Source: a virus
Length of the DNA stretch: 64,000 nt
IMG/VR virus record: IMGVR_UViG_3300017917_002644
Span: 1 to 64,000 of that record
Reading direction: 5' to 3' (one strand)
A model generated the notes under the pieces. It was not told the DNA's origin. It saw only the letters and a program-made list of their open reading frames with translations, and searched no databases. A program made the position numbers and the translations under genes. Position 1 is the stretch's first letter. Every line of letters begins with the position of its first letter. Below, piece after piece: positions 50,301 through 59,032 of the stretch.

Positions 50301-52504
50301 AAATCATCTGTATTTACTAAAGATGAACTTAAATAAGTTGATACTAAATTTGCCGATGAAGTTACTTCAGTAGAAAATATAAGATTATCTAATGATTCAA
50401 AATTAGTAGATTGTCCTTTTACAAAATCAACATCTATATTAAAGTTTGGTCCTTTTAGTGGAGGGCATTTAATATCATCTTGTTCTGTAAGAACAACCGT
50501 TTCAATTAAAGGATTACTCATTAATTTAGTAATCCAAAAAGTTGAGTTTTCAACTACATTTGCAGGAAGTGGTGTATATAGTTTTAATATTATTGAATTT
50601 ACAACTTCAGTAACTATTATATTACCAATTTCATCTTCTTCTTTTTTAGATAATGTAAAATCATCTGTTTCCCAAGATGAAATTAAAATCTGTTCGTTAT
50701 TTCCAAAATTAGCTAAATGTGTTAAATACTTACTATCTTTTTCAGGTTCAATTACAGTTAAAGTTTCTGCAAATGCATCGTAAATAGATTTTTCTAAGAT
50801 AGTTTCATCTATTTCAAAAGATGGAAAAACTAATTGTGTAGATATTTCATAATCATTACCAATTAATTCTTCTGCACCACTTCTATTGTATGGTTTTAAT
50901 ACTAATGTTATTTTATCAGAACCAACCCAATTTGCGTAACTTTCTCTTAGTTTTTTAAGATTAATTACCACATCTCCGTTTTGTGGTTGATTTTGGAATA
51001 AAGGAGTTAGAGTATTATCTTTTAACTTTAAGAAAATATCTACACTCGTTGCCGCAAATGTTGAATATGATAAATTGTAATCTATGTTAAAATCTGAAAA
51101 AGATGGAATATCTATATTATCAACATATATAACCTCTGTGATAGATGGGAAATCGTTTATTGCAGTATAAGTAATAATCGTTTCTGCTTTACCACCTGTT
51201 CCAAAGTTTTCACTATACGCTACAAATATAACTCTCTTAGAACCATATACTTCATTAAAATCTTTTTGAAAGAATAATGATACTTGTTTATCTGATGCAG
51301 GTACTCTTAGTACTTTTTCAGAAGATAAATAAACTAATACATAATCCGCATTTTCAGTTGTAAATGGAATTATGATTTCTTTTTCAGTATCGGATTCTTT
51401 TACCCTAACATCAAATTGAGTTTGAGATAAAGTAATTGTTGGTTCTTCAAATTTTACTTCTTTTTCTAATATTACTGCAACTGCAATACCACCAGATGTT
51501 AATATGTTAGCAGGAACTTTAAATGAACTAACCGTAGGTGTCCATTTACTGTAATCACCTCCATCCGAATTAACTGCATTTGTTTTTGTAGTATAATAGT
51601 AATTTGTTACAGCATATCCAATTGGAATATCAGTTTGAATATTTACTGCTATTTCCGCATCTTTTATTACAGAGTTTTGTAATTGTTTATTATCTGTGTT
51701 ACCATCTTGTAATGTTATAACATCTTCATCAACCAAACCATCTTTGTAGAAAATTTGATAATTCATTTTTACCAAATCTCCTAATTCATTTGTAAAGTTT
51801 GATGTAAACGCGATTTCGTAATTTATTATAGTATCATCAGAAATTACATCTCTACTATCAGTTGATGTTTGTGTTTTAAAATTTAATGTATATGTACCGT
51901 ATGTGCTATCATATGGTGTTGTACTTTCTTGCACATAATCAGAACCATTCCAAGTATATTTTTTAACTACCAATTGTTCAGCATATTGATAATCAATAAG
52001 AGTTATTGGTTCTTTTATATTGTAATAATAATCAAAATTATAAAAAGTACCAAATGTATTAAATTGAGATGAAATTACAGTAGGTTCTAATATTGGAACT
52101 ATTGGTTCTGCAATTACAGTTGTGTCTTGATATTTTTTTACAATCTCAACTTCATAATAAAATAATGATTTAAGATTTAATGATTCAAAAGTGTAAGTTC
52201 TTTTTGAACCAAATGTAGTTGATGGTGAATATACAATACTAACCGATGGTCCAATTCCTTTCGATACCCCATCCTCAAAAAACTCACCAGGTATTGTTGC
52301 ATCTTCTGAAATTAAGTTTATAGTAAGTGGTTTTTCTGTATCACCTACATATGAAGGTGGAACAAATACCGGATTTATTTCAGTTGGTGGTGTGTATGTG
52401 CCACCACCTCCACCACCACTATCGTATTGGAAAGCAGTATATTCACCAGTACCATTATATACTGATTGAATTCCGTCTTCGTATGCTTCTTTATATATTG
52501 ACAT
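47351..52504 (-). CDS. Giant baseplate or tail protein with LamG-like domain
   Basis: This 1717-residue protein has a Gly-run near the N-terminus (DSGGGGGGTYTPP, residues 28-41), then many Ig-like beta-domains rich in Val, Ile and Thr. About residues 977-1003 read RRIVNNLPYLLKNRGTRKGI and LLSCYGIPS, a block seen in large tail proteins and similar to the P2 gpI-type baseplate segment. Around 1120-1280 a LamG-like domain contains DEFRLWSTPLNKDRF. A Glu/Asn-rich stretch and a final beta-domain follow. It may combine attachment to the baseplate with a carbohydrate-binding function. Confidence 0.82.
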   Translation of the reverse strand: MSIYKEAYEDGIQSVYNGTGEYTAFQYDSGGGGGGTYTPPTEINPVFVPPSYVGDTEKPLTINLISEDATIPGEFFEDGVSKGIGPSVSIVYSPSTTFGSKRTYTFESLNLKSLFYYEVEIVKKYQDTTVIAEPIVPILEPTVISSQFNTFGTFYNFDYYYNIKEPITLIDYQYAEQLVVKKYTWNGSDYVQESTTPYDSTYGTYTLNFKTQTSTDSRDVISDDTIINYEIAFTSNFTNELGDLVKMNYQIFYKDGLVDEDVITLQDGNTDNKQLQNSVIKDAEIAVNIQTDIPIGYAVTNYYYTTKTNAVNSDGGDYSKWTPTVSSFKVPANILTSGGIAVAVILEKEVKFEEPTITLSQTQFDVRVKESDTEKEIIIPFTTENADYVLVYLSSEKVLRVPASDKQVSLFFQKDFNEVYGSKRVIFVAYSENFGTGGKAETIITYTAINDFPSITEVIYVDNIDIPSFSDFNIDYNLSYSTFAATSVDIFLKLKDNTLTPLFQNQPQNGDVVINLKKLRESYANWVGSDKITLVLKPYNRSGAEELIGNDYEISTQLVFPSFEIDETILEKSIYDAFAETLTVIEPEKDSKYLTHLANFGNNEQILISSWETDDFTLSKKEEDEIGNIIVTEVVNSIILKLYTPLPANVVENSTFWITKLMSNPLIETVVLTEQDDIKCPPLKGPNFNIDVDFVKGQSTNFESLDNLIFSTEVTSSANLVSTYLSSSLVNTDDLNIQYTDGTNYLWSNFVHFSSAKERVDNFVYKVQLIELYDNLILSASTDVYSIGNAAFTSSISSQQEVERQTLKKNQLINGFDGFEKVLFTSSSLSWPHIDLNNRYDSTSTEVANWYENIITLAENYDVNNYNWVQNNIPQYIVNNEENASLLLFLSMIGQHFDNIYYHTKAIEKSRGLGYKSKNGISDKLLFDTLKSLSWDAKNLSSDSKLWNYTFGLDSEGNIKETNPAKQRTNEVWRRIVNNLPYLLKNRGTRKGIYALLSCYGIPSSNLSILEFGGPEVTDTGKSKLLMDNITTVLNMISGSSVEFEWKNTNKNRKPDTIEVFLKPQTSGTYTIISGSGWDVTISGSLNSKYGTVSLNVSESTNLQTLQSNTLPLFNSRYFGIEVSRTTGSASDVTMSLFLKQVDGERTIFSFDDTLELNQSNWENGSTIRLGNDFVGTVDEFRLWSTPLNKDRFFEHVAFPEMINGNSYSSSTEDLYFRLDFEYPKNLALTSSFINVDTNIYFSGSLVRNDYEEGSTAPIYSLNPSASFAASAIGFDSITTYPYQFEAVDRSVVLEIPSIGSSRYSTNKVRFEEQTLVSDLSVKSRATKKSFDQSPVDSNRVGLFFSPTKELNLDIAKSLGGFNLDNYIGDPSNVYKPNYSELDSLRNYYFQRFDGRDIYQYINLIKLYEKSMFEDIKQMLPARVKATTGLLIEPHFLERSKIQHKKPTGELNDWEVTIDKTTEIIGEVSENETLINTLDTYELFGENNQYNADISTNIVENITSENYQYESNINTEDDITIISEFNTYDSVVNTELSDSTKISEIELVNSNIIVGQNDYEVLGFGIYAQSGSAIRTYYDARGNRIKERVRVSVIKEENTRTFTYLTGSISNRLYTEIGTETYYETKINIQPFSGSTIPTVGGKIVEVIPLNGYLKSHYRNTSDLTRGLQNSFYNGSKNTAATTLDGSSPVETFLTNPNTLRVSKAGRDSSEPILEVE

Positions 52505-52523
52505 TTAGTTTACTATAAATATA

Positions 52524-53831
52524 TTATTGTACCATTTCTTTTGTTCTATCTTCATAGATGTACCTTTCTTCAAAAAATTGGCCATTATCATAGAAGTATC
52601 CTCCTCCACCTCCACCTACACTAACAATTGGTTGTGGTTCTAAAATGGGTTGAGGTTCAATTACCAATGGTGGTTCTATTACAGGTGTAGGTTCATATAT
52701 TGGTTGTATTGGTGCAACTGGAGTAGGTTCTGGTTGAAGAACCGGTGTATCAGTTGGTGGTACTTCTGTTACAGGATATGTTACAATCGGTGGTTGTTGT
52801 GATGTATCATCAAATGTAACTGATACTTTATCGGGTGAATAAACATTTCTTTTAATGTCAACCGGTGTTTGAAATTTATCAACTGTATCTTTTATTTCTT
52901 TTCTTAATTCTACAACAGAAAACTCTTTAGGTATTGATTTAAGAGTAATATCCCTTCTTTTAATTGTTTTTATGTTGTTATTTATAGAAGTGTATAAAAT
53001 CTTTTGAGTTTCTGCCAATAATTGTTCAAAATCATATTGTTCACAATCTTCAAATCTTTTTGGTAAAGCAGGTTTTCCGTAATTTGATTGAGTTATATCA
53101 TAATGCTTATTTTCCAACCAATATGTAACACTTTCTTTAAAATTTAAAAATATACGATTTCTAAATCCTTCAAAATTAGAAATTCCAAAATCTTTTTTAA
53201 GAACAGATAAAAAATCATTACCAAATTTTGAAATAAGAACATCGTTTATTTTTGAAATACTATTTAGTTCAAAAGAATCCAAAGTGTCTAATATTCTTTT
53301 TTTATAATATTTGAAATCCTGATTTAAGTTATTTATATTAAAAAAATCTTTTCTGTTTTTTTGAGTTATAACTTCATCACTAACTTTTAATGGTAAGATA
53401 CGAACTTCTTCTCTCGATGGAGAGATTTCTTGCACCCACACTCTGGTCAATTCATTATCTGAACCCACTCTGTTACGAACAAAGTTTATGTTTACTTTAA
53501 GAATACCGTTTGTAAATCCTAAATTGTTTAATAATTTTTCTACATCAATAGCAAATTCTTTTTTACCAGATGTGGTGGTAACATTATACATATAATTTTT
53601 AATATCACCTGTTTTTATGTAGGCAACATTATTACCTGATTTTTGTGGAAGTAAATTATTATTTACATCGTAAACAGATACTTCCATTACATCGTATTTA
53701 CATTCACCAAAATCAGTATCTTGGATTTCTTTTTTTGTGACAATAAAGAAATCTTCATATTGAAGGAATTTACCCTCATTATCAACATTTCTATTTATAT
53801 CATCAATATTTGTATATTTTGTAATACTCAT
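52524..53831 (-). CDS. Virion protein with Pro-rich repeats and Gly-run tail
   Basis: This 435-residue protein has an N-terminal 150 residues that form a beta-domain (MSITKYTNIDDINRNVDNEG, YDVMEVSVYDVNNNLLP), then a helical region (DFFNINNLNQDFKYYKKRIL). The last 90 residues are a Pro/Glu repeat (EPTPVAPIQP, EPQPILEPQP) ending in VGGGGGGYFYDNGQFF. The next gene also starts with a Gly-run next to Tyr and Pro. The two tails may interact or be leftovers of a shared linker. It probably spans between baseplate parts. Confidence 0.75.
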   Translation of the reverse strand: MSITKYTNIDDINRNVDNEGKFLQYEDFFIVTKKEIQDTDFGECKYDVMEVSVYDVNNNLLPQKSGNNVAYIKTGDIKNYMYNVTTTSGKKEFAIDVEKLLNNLGFTNGILKVNINFVRNRVGSDNELTRVWVQEISPSREEVRILPLKVSDEVITQKNRKDFFNINNLNQDFKYYKKRILDTLDSFELNSISKINDVLISKFGNDFLSVLKKDFGISNFEGFRNRIFLNFKESVTYWLENKHYDITQSNYGKPALPKRFEDCEQYDFEQLLAETQKILYTSINNNIKTIKRRDITLKSIPKEFSVVELRKEIKDTVDKFQTPVDIKRNVYSPDKVSVTFDDTSQQPPIVTYPVTEVPPTDTPVLQPEPTPVAPIQPIYEPTPVIEPPLVIEPQPILEPQPIVSVGGGGGGYFYDNGQFFEERYIYEDRTKEMVQ

Positions 53832-53837
53832 AATCTA

Positions 53838-54953
53838 TTAATAAGATTTAGGATGTGCTATTCTTAAATTGGTTTTATATTGTTTTCCTTTTTCAGTACC
53901 ATCACTTCTTTTAACGTTTATATCGAATGTACCAGTGTATTCTTTGGTACTACCTCTTTTACTCCAGCTTCCCATTCCGGATGGTATCCATTTTAATGTT
54001 ATTTTATCTGTTCCACCCGCAGGAATTGTAAATGATGTTTTTGGAATTGAAAACCAATCTCTTCCGGTTGGGAAATTGTGTTTCAATGTTACTGTTACAT
54101 CGGAATTATCGTTGTTTGTGAATTCCATAGTTTCACCCGCAACCCAAGCATGCGCATTATCTCTTGCGTTTTTGAATTTAAGTTTAATATCACCATCTTC
54201 TACTGGAGAAGGTGTAAACTTAACAATCACAACATCATTTATAACATCACCACCAATTGCTGCTGCTAAATTAGAAGCAGATTGTTGAATTGCTTGTTGA
54301 TTTTGCACTGCTCCTAATTGAGATTGTAAACCTTCAATAATTGCGTTTAATGAATCTACTAATTTAATAAGTGCTTCAATCTGTGCTTTGAATCCTGTAT
54401 TTTGAGATTGTAGTGATGCTCTCAATATTGATTCCTCTACCGATTTTTGTACTGCGTTTTGTATTTGGTTTGCAAAATCTTGTATAGTTGCAGATAGGGT
54501 ATCTAACTGATTTGCCAATGCATCATTAGATTGTTCAATTGCCAATCTGTTATTTATTTCAGTTTGTATTTGTCCTTCTAAATCTGCAATAGTTGTGTTT
54601 AGGTTTGTAACTTCAGTAGTTAAATCCGCAACTTGCTGTCTTAAATCTTCATTTTCCGCAACTTGCTCATCGTAGATAGGTCTTGGAACTAAATCTCTTC
54701 TTGTAGCAGGTATGTTGGGTTTTAATTCTTTAACCTCAACATCAATTGCTTTTACCAACTCCTCATTATCGTATTTATCTTTATGTAATGGTTTAAATAC
54801 TAAAGAAGTTGCTACATCGGTTTCATCAACCACAGTTATTCCATAATCATTTTTAGAAATAGCAGCAGAACCCGATACCTTTAGAATATCTTCCAAAAGT
54901 TCTTTTCTTTTTTCTTCTAATTTCTCAGCAATTGCTTCTAAAGATGTTGCCAT
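53838..54953 (-). CDS. Coiled-coil virion protein with Ig-like head domain
   Basis: In this 371-residue protein residues 95-235 are a clear heptad coiled coil (DLTTEVTNLNTTIADLEGQI and following), probably a trimeric stalk. Residues 245-371 are a beta-sandwich (VVIVKFTPSPVEDGDIKLKF, FTIPAGGTDKITLKWIPSG). This layout is like that of whisker or short-fibre proteins such as T4 fibritin, but no sequence match is claimed. It lies between the DNRLRE-like gene and the Pro-rich gene. Confidence 0.78.
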   Translation of the reverse strand: MATSLEAIAEKLEEKRKELLEDILKVSGSAAISKNDYGITVVDETDVATSLVFKPLHKDKYDNEELVKAIDVEVKELKPNIPATRRDLVPRPIYDEQVAENEDLRQQVADLTTEVTNLNTTIADLEGQIQTEINNRLAIEQSNDALANQLDTLSATIQDFANQIQNAVQKSVEESILRASLQSQNTGFKAQIEALIKLVDSLNAIIEGLQSQLGAVQNQQAIQQSASNLAAAIGGDVINDVVIVKFTPSPVEDGDIKLKFKNARDNAHAWVAGETMEFTNNDNSDVTVTLKHNFPTGRDWFSIPKTSFTIPAGGTDKITLKWIPSGMGSWSKRGSTKEYTGTFDINVKRSDGTEKGKQYKTNLRIAHPKSY

Positions 54954-54954
54954 T

Positions 54955-56022
54955 TTATACTATTTCAAATGTAGATTTATCATCTATAATGTATTCAATT
55001 CCACTTTGAATTACTTTAGTTTTTAACAAATAAGTTCTATTTTCTGGCAATGTATTCAAATCCATTATGAAATAACTACCTCTTTCATCACAACTTAATT
55101 GTGTATATTCACCAAATGGAAATATTACCTCTTGAGTAACGTAATCCTCTAACTGATAATAAGATGATGTTGGTAAATGACTCGTATTATCGTAATCAAA
55201 AAATCCGCTAAAAGTTCTTAAAGGATATAACTCTCTACCTTTTACTCTAACTTTTACTTTACCATCTTTTGGATATCTTGCTTTTAAATTTGAATAAACA
55301 ACTTTAAAGTTTTCTTCAGGTATTTCATTAAGTGAACCTGTTGTAAATGAAAAATCATTCCAAACTAATTCCAATTTAGGTTCGTATATAGTATGAGTTT
55401 CTTTTGAGAAAAATTTTAATACACCATAATCTAATGTATCGTTTTCATTATTTAAACCATGATGAACTATAAATCCATTATTAGGTAATGAACCACTAAC
55501 CCATAAAGATACTATACCACTAACATCCATTCTAACATCATCCGGCTCATAGTTGTATGATTGAGATGATTGAGATGCGGTGTACCAAGTTCCACCCTCT
55601 GCGTTTGCAGACCCAGTTGTCCCTGCAGTAAACACTGCCGTTCCTGCTACAACATTATCTTGCCAAGTATCGGTTCCATTTCTATATTTCCAACTTACAC
55701 CATCTGATGTTATATTATCAAATTTAGTACCAGTTCCCATAGTCCAACTTTGAGAAACTGCATTAGCGTAAATTGTATATTCTAATGGGATTTCTTCTGA
55801 ATTTGCAGATTTTAAATTTAAGTATGCTTTCCAACTTCCACTTATTTCTGAAATTGAAGATGATATTTCTGTTAAATTAAATTTAATTAAAGCTCTTGCT
55901 ATATCTTTAGATGAACCATAATATAATTTACCTACTTCTAACACCTCATCTCTTCCTGCATTTTGGTCTGGTTGTTGTAAGTAAATACTTGCATCGTACT
56001 GTGATGTGAATAATTTATGCAT
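54955..56022 (-). CDS. DNRLRE-like beta-sandwich virion protein
   Basis: This 355-residue protein has an N-terminal domain with the pattern of DNRLRE/CBM96 domains (YDASIYLQQPDQNAGRDEVL, then RALIKFNL). These domains are disulfide-free carbohydrate-type sandwiches found in cell-surface proteins. WYTASQSSQSYNYEPDDVRM and SLWVSGSLPNNGFIVHH follow, then a C-terminal Ig-like domain. It directly follows the gp6 gene (one-base overlap), where T4 carries other wedge genes, so a wedge-attached protein that may touch surface glycans is likely. Confidence 0.75.
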   Translation of the reverse strand: MHKLFTSQYDASIYLQQPDQNAGRDEVLEVGKLYYGSSKDIARALIKFNLTEISSSISEISGSWKAYLNLKSANSEEIPLEYTIYANAVSQSWTMGTGTKFDNITSDGVSWKYRNGTDTWQDNVVAGTAVFTAGTTGSANAEGGTWYTASQSSQSYNYEPDDVRMDVSGIVSLWVSGSLPNNGFIVHHGLNNENDTLDYGVLKFFSKETHTIYEPKLELVWNDFSFTTGSLNEIPEENFKVVYSNLKARYPKDGKVKVRVKGRELYPLRTFSGFFDYDNTSHLPTSSYYQLEDYVTQEVIFPFGEYTQLSCDERGSYFIMDLNTLPENRTYLLKTKVIQSGIEYIIDDKSTFEIV

Positions 56023-58049
56023 TATAGAGCCCTCCCTTTTATATCTTTATTTGGATATTTAACTTCAAAAACGCAAGGGTCTAAAGATGGATATACCATT
56101 TTACCAACCGTTGCTTCATCTATGTTGTAACGATTTTCAGAATAGTTTTCACCATTATCCGATTTACATATATTATAAACTTTAACAGATGGAACACTCA
56201 TTACACCTTCAATATTTGCAAGTAATAATTCTATCTCTGAAATGTTTATTGGTTTGTTGAAAGTCCATTTATCTATATTAAAGTAATCTTGCATTTCAGT
56301 TAAACACGCTGCCAAAACTTCTCTTTTATTATAATTTGAATAAGTAATAATTTCAAAATCAACACCTATATTTACAATAAATCCATCTATAATATTTACA
56401 CCATCTGTCAACATTCTGTATTCACTTAAATATGTTTTTAAGTTTTGTTTAACTGCAGAGTTTAATTGTGTTAGTTTTTTATTTGCATCATATCCTAAAA
56501 CGTACATATTGATTGCAAATGGATTATTCACTTCTGAAATTGCCGTTTTCTTTTGAGAAAGATATTTAACTAATTCTTTTTGTATTTCGGATGTTGATTT
56601 ATCTTTCAACCCCTCTACTACACCAACAAACTCTGCTATATTTTTAGGGGAAGCTAATATAGATGATGGTGAATTATTATCAATCTCTCCATCAGGAGAA
56701 ACGTAAACTTTTGAAACACTACCATATCTTTCAGGCATTGATAATGCTCTAACTACATAATCTTGTCTTGTTACTGCTCGGTTTTGTGAACCAAATGCAG
56801 CTAATGCATTTTGTCTAATTTCTTCAATACTCTCACTACCTCTTCCACCAACCGCGGCTTCTAAATTTTCAACCGCAACCGATTGTTTTATTGTTAAATA
56901 TAATGATTGATTTTCAACCGATAGTAAATCTTCTTCAAATTCTATTCTTCTTATTGTTGTTAAATCACCAACATTTACGTTTGATTCAACTCCACCTCCA
57001 ACTAAATATTTTACAGTTAAGGTTTTATTTACAGGTGTTATTCCGAATGTATTTGTTTTTAAGAAATTTGATGGGTCAATACCATCATTTAATCTTTTTA
57101 TAGAATTTGCCAATCCTAATCCAATATTCTTAGTGTTTGGTAAAATAGTTTCATCGGCAAGATTTACATCACCACTACCAAATTGTAAATCAACAGTATT
57201 ATCAGTATTTACTTTTACTGAATATCTGTATGGTACTTTTTGAACTTCTAAAATATATGGTACTGCTGTGTTTTGTGTACTTAACTGCCCATTTTCTTCA
57301 GTATTTGGTTTTTCAACAAATATACTTTCTTGTGCCAAATAAGGGACCTCATACCATTTAGTTGCTCCATCATCCGATGTTACAGATGATACTTCTATTA
57401 CGTTTGTATCGGTTATTGTTACCGATGGATATTCTGTATAATCACCAAAAGTAAATTGAGTTTCTCTTTCAGTTGCAGATATTGCTTTTACTTTTTTAGT
57501 TACCAAATAAAATGTTGGTTCTCCTGTTGTAACATCTCTTTCATAAACATCAATTTCTCTTTCTGTTTCATTTGCAAAATCTATACTATCAACTGTTCTA
57601 AAAATTATATTTGAATTAGTTGTTGCTGTTACTTCTAATCCATCTTTAATTTTAATATAGTATGCCGAATCTGGTCTATTGTTTTGACCAGTTCCTACCG
57701 ATGGTACTAATTGATATACAGTTAAAGTAGTTACTGCAGGAGTTGTTACTTTTGGTTTATATCCCATAGTTTGAGCCAATGCAATAACATTTTTTCTCTC
57801 CGTTGCATGAGATAACATTGATTCTTTAAGTTGTGTATCCTGATAGAATGAAAGAATATCTCCTATCGCAGCTGCCTGTTCAATGAACACCATACCAGGA
57901 GATGCTTCATTGAAATCGGAGTAAGTATTTGGATAGTAAGTTTTTGTAAAATCAATAAGAGTTTGTTTTAATGCTACAAAATCTTTACCAACATAATTTA
58001 TATTCTTATTGTTACTACCAAAACTTTTATTTATAGGTTTTATTGCCAT
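56022..58049 (-). CDS. gp6: Baseplate wedge protein, T4 gp6-like (Baseplate_J)
   Basis: This 675-residue protein is close in length to T4 gp6 (660). The N-terminal block INYVGKDFVALKQTLIDFTK, YSDFNEASPGMVFIEQAA and DILSFYQDTQLKESMLSHAT are diagnostic of the gp6/J family. GGRGSESIEEIRQNALAAF and AVTRQDYVVRALSMPERYG are the J-domain hallmark. It forms the ring that binds gp25 and gp53-type proteins and transmits the contraction signal. It sits right after gp25, as in many T4-type phages. Confidence 0.93.
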   Translation of the reverse strand: MAIKPINKSFGSNNKNINYVGKDFVALKQTLIDFTKTYYPNTYSDFNEASPGMVFIEQAAAIGDILSFYQDTQLKESMLSHATERKNVIALAQTMGYKPKVTTPAVTTLTVYQLVPSVGTGQNNRPDSAYYIKIKDGLEVTATTNSNIIFRTVDSIDFANETEREIDVYERDVTTGEPTFYLVTKKVKAISATERETQFTFGDYTEYPSVTITDTNVIEVSSVTSDDGATKWYEVPYLAQESIFVEKPNTEENGQLSTQNTAVPYILEVQKVPYRYSVKVNTDNTVDLQFGSGDVNLADETILPNTKNIGLGLANSIKRLNDGIDPSNFLKTNTFGITPVNKTLTVKYLVGGGVESNVNVGDLTTIRRIEFEEDLLSVENQSLYLTIKQSVAVENLEAAVGGRGSESIEEIRQNALAAFGSQNRAVTRQDYVVRALSMPERYGSVSKVYVSPDGEIDNNSPSSILASPKNIAEFVGVVEGLKDKSTSEIQKELVKYLSQKKTAISEVNNPFAINMYVLGYDANKKLTQLNSAVKQNLKTYLSEYRMLTDGVNIIDGFIVNIGVDFEIITYSNYNKREVLAACLTEMQDYFNIDKWTFNKPINISEIELLLANIEGVMSVPSVKVYNICKSDNGENYSENRYNIDEATVGKMVYPSLDPCVFEVKYPNKDIKGRAL

Positions 58050-58053
58050 TTAA

Positions 58054-58491
58054 TTAATTATTTATGGTTATATTTACTGTTTCTGACAAATTAGGATTAG
58101 AAGTAAGAGAAAACTTAACCTCTAAATTTACTCTATTTGTATCTATATCGTTTTCATCGTAATCAAATACGATTTCATCTATGTTTAAATAAGGTAACCA
58201 TTTACTAACTGCATCTATAATAGTATTTTCTATTTGAGTTTCAATTTGTCCTTCAACAATTGGTTCAAATAATATTCTCCAAACATCACATCCAAAATCA
58301 GGATTCATTAACCTTTCACCTTTTTTTGTTAAGATTAAATTTGTTAAATTATCTTTTGCTTGAGTTAGTGTAGTATAATTCACAGGAAAAATACCTCCTT
58401 TATCGGAAGTTCTGTTTAATCCTATACCTAATACTTTGTATTCGTTTTCTGTTAAATCGGTTACGTTTACCTTACCTAACTCTATTGCCAT
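58054..58491 (-). CDS. gp25: Baseplate wedge protein, T4 gp25-like
   Basis: The 145 residues are typical of the family (T4 gp25: 132). LTQAKDNLTNLILTKKGERLMNPDFGCDVWRILFE carries the E-R-x-M-x-P-x-F-G-x-x-x-W pattern of GPW/gp25 proteins, which nucleate sheath assembly. The C-terminus (VNLEVKFSLTSNP) ends the small fold. It is five bases from the gp6-like gene and in the same transcript. Confidence 0.93.
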   Translation of the reverse strand: MAIELGKVNVTDLTENEYKVLGIGLNRTSDKGGIFPVNYTTLTQAKDNLTNLILTKKGERLMNPDFGCDVWRILFEPIVEGQIETQIENTIIDAVSKWLPYLNIDEIVFDYDENDIDTNRVNLEVKFSLTSNPNLSETVNITINN

Positions 58492-58497
58492 AATTTA

Positions 58498-58989
58498 TTA
58501 AAATCTTTTAACCAATTCAGTATAATCTCTGGTTAATGCCTTTGTTATCGCATCTGTTTCTGTATTCATAGGAATATTTCCACCATGCAAATCTGCTCCT
58601 CTGAAATCCATAGTTTCCCACTCATCATCCATACCCATTTCCGGTTGTAGTGAATCTAATACACTCGGTGCCGCACCCTCTGCTCTTTGTGCAGAAGTAA
58701 ATGGTGTGGTTTGATTTAATATCTCATTTAAAACCGGGTCTTTAGTAAATTCTCTTTGTTGTACTGGTCTTTGTTGTGTTGGAATAACACTCTGTCTTTT
58801 TATAGGAGCAGTAGCGGTTACTTCCGTTAATTCCATCAACGAAGTAGATTGTTTCTTTTGTGAGTTTAGAGTAACTGCACCAGATTTAATAAGTTTACCC
58901 AATTGTTCTTTAAGTTGTTCTTTAACTTGTGCTTTCACTTCGTTTTTTACAACTTCTTTAATAAGGGTCAATAAAACGTCTGATTTCAT
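58498..58989 (-). CDS. Helical, disordered baseplate-module protein, unknown
   Basis: In this 163-residue protein the first 40 residues are a Lys/Glu-rich amphipathic helix (KNEVKAQVKEQLKEQLGKLI). The remainder is Gln/Pro/Thr-rich and probably disordered, with KDPVLNEILNQTTPF and DDEWETMDFRGADLHG. Proteins ending in DFRGADLHG-like motifs are found near gp25 in marine T4-type phages. An ATATTTATA box lies 21 bases upstream. It could be an assembly factor or a minor virion protein. Confidence 0.7.
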   Translation of the reverse strand: MKSDVLLTLIKEVVKNEVKAQVKEQLKEQLGKLIKSGAVTLNSQKKQSTSLMELTEVTATAPIKRQSVIPTQQRPVQQREFTKDPVLNEILNQTTPFTSAQRAEGAAPSVLDSLQPEMGMDDEWETMDFRGADLHGGNIPMNTETDAITKALTRDYTELVKRF

Positions 58990-59010
58990 AAAAATTGTTG
59001 TTTTGTTAGT

Positions 59011-59019
59011 TATAAATAT
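59011..59019 (-). promoter_or_regulatory. ATATTTATA box upstream of gp25-side gene
   Basis: ATATTTATA on the coding strand 21 bases before the ATG at 58989. It fits the 19 to 21 base spacing seen for other virion genes. Confidence 0.35.
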
Positions 59020-59032
59020 AATAAGTTAAAAT

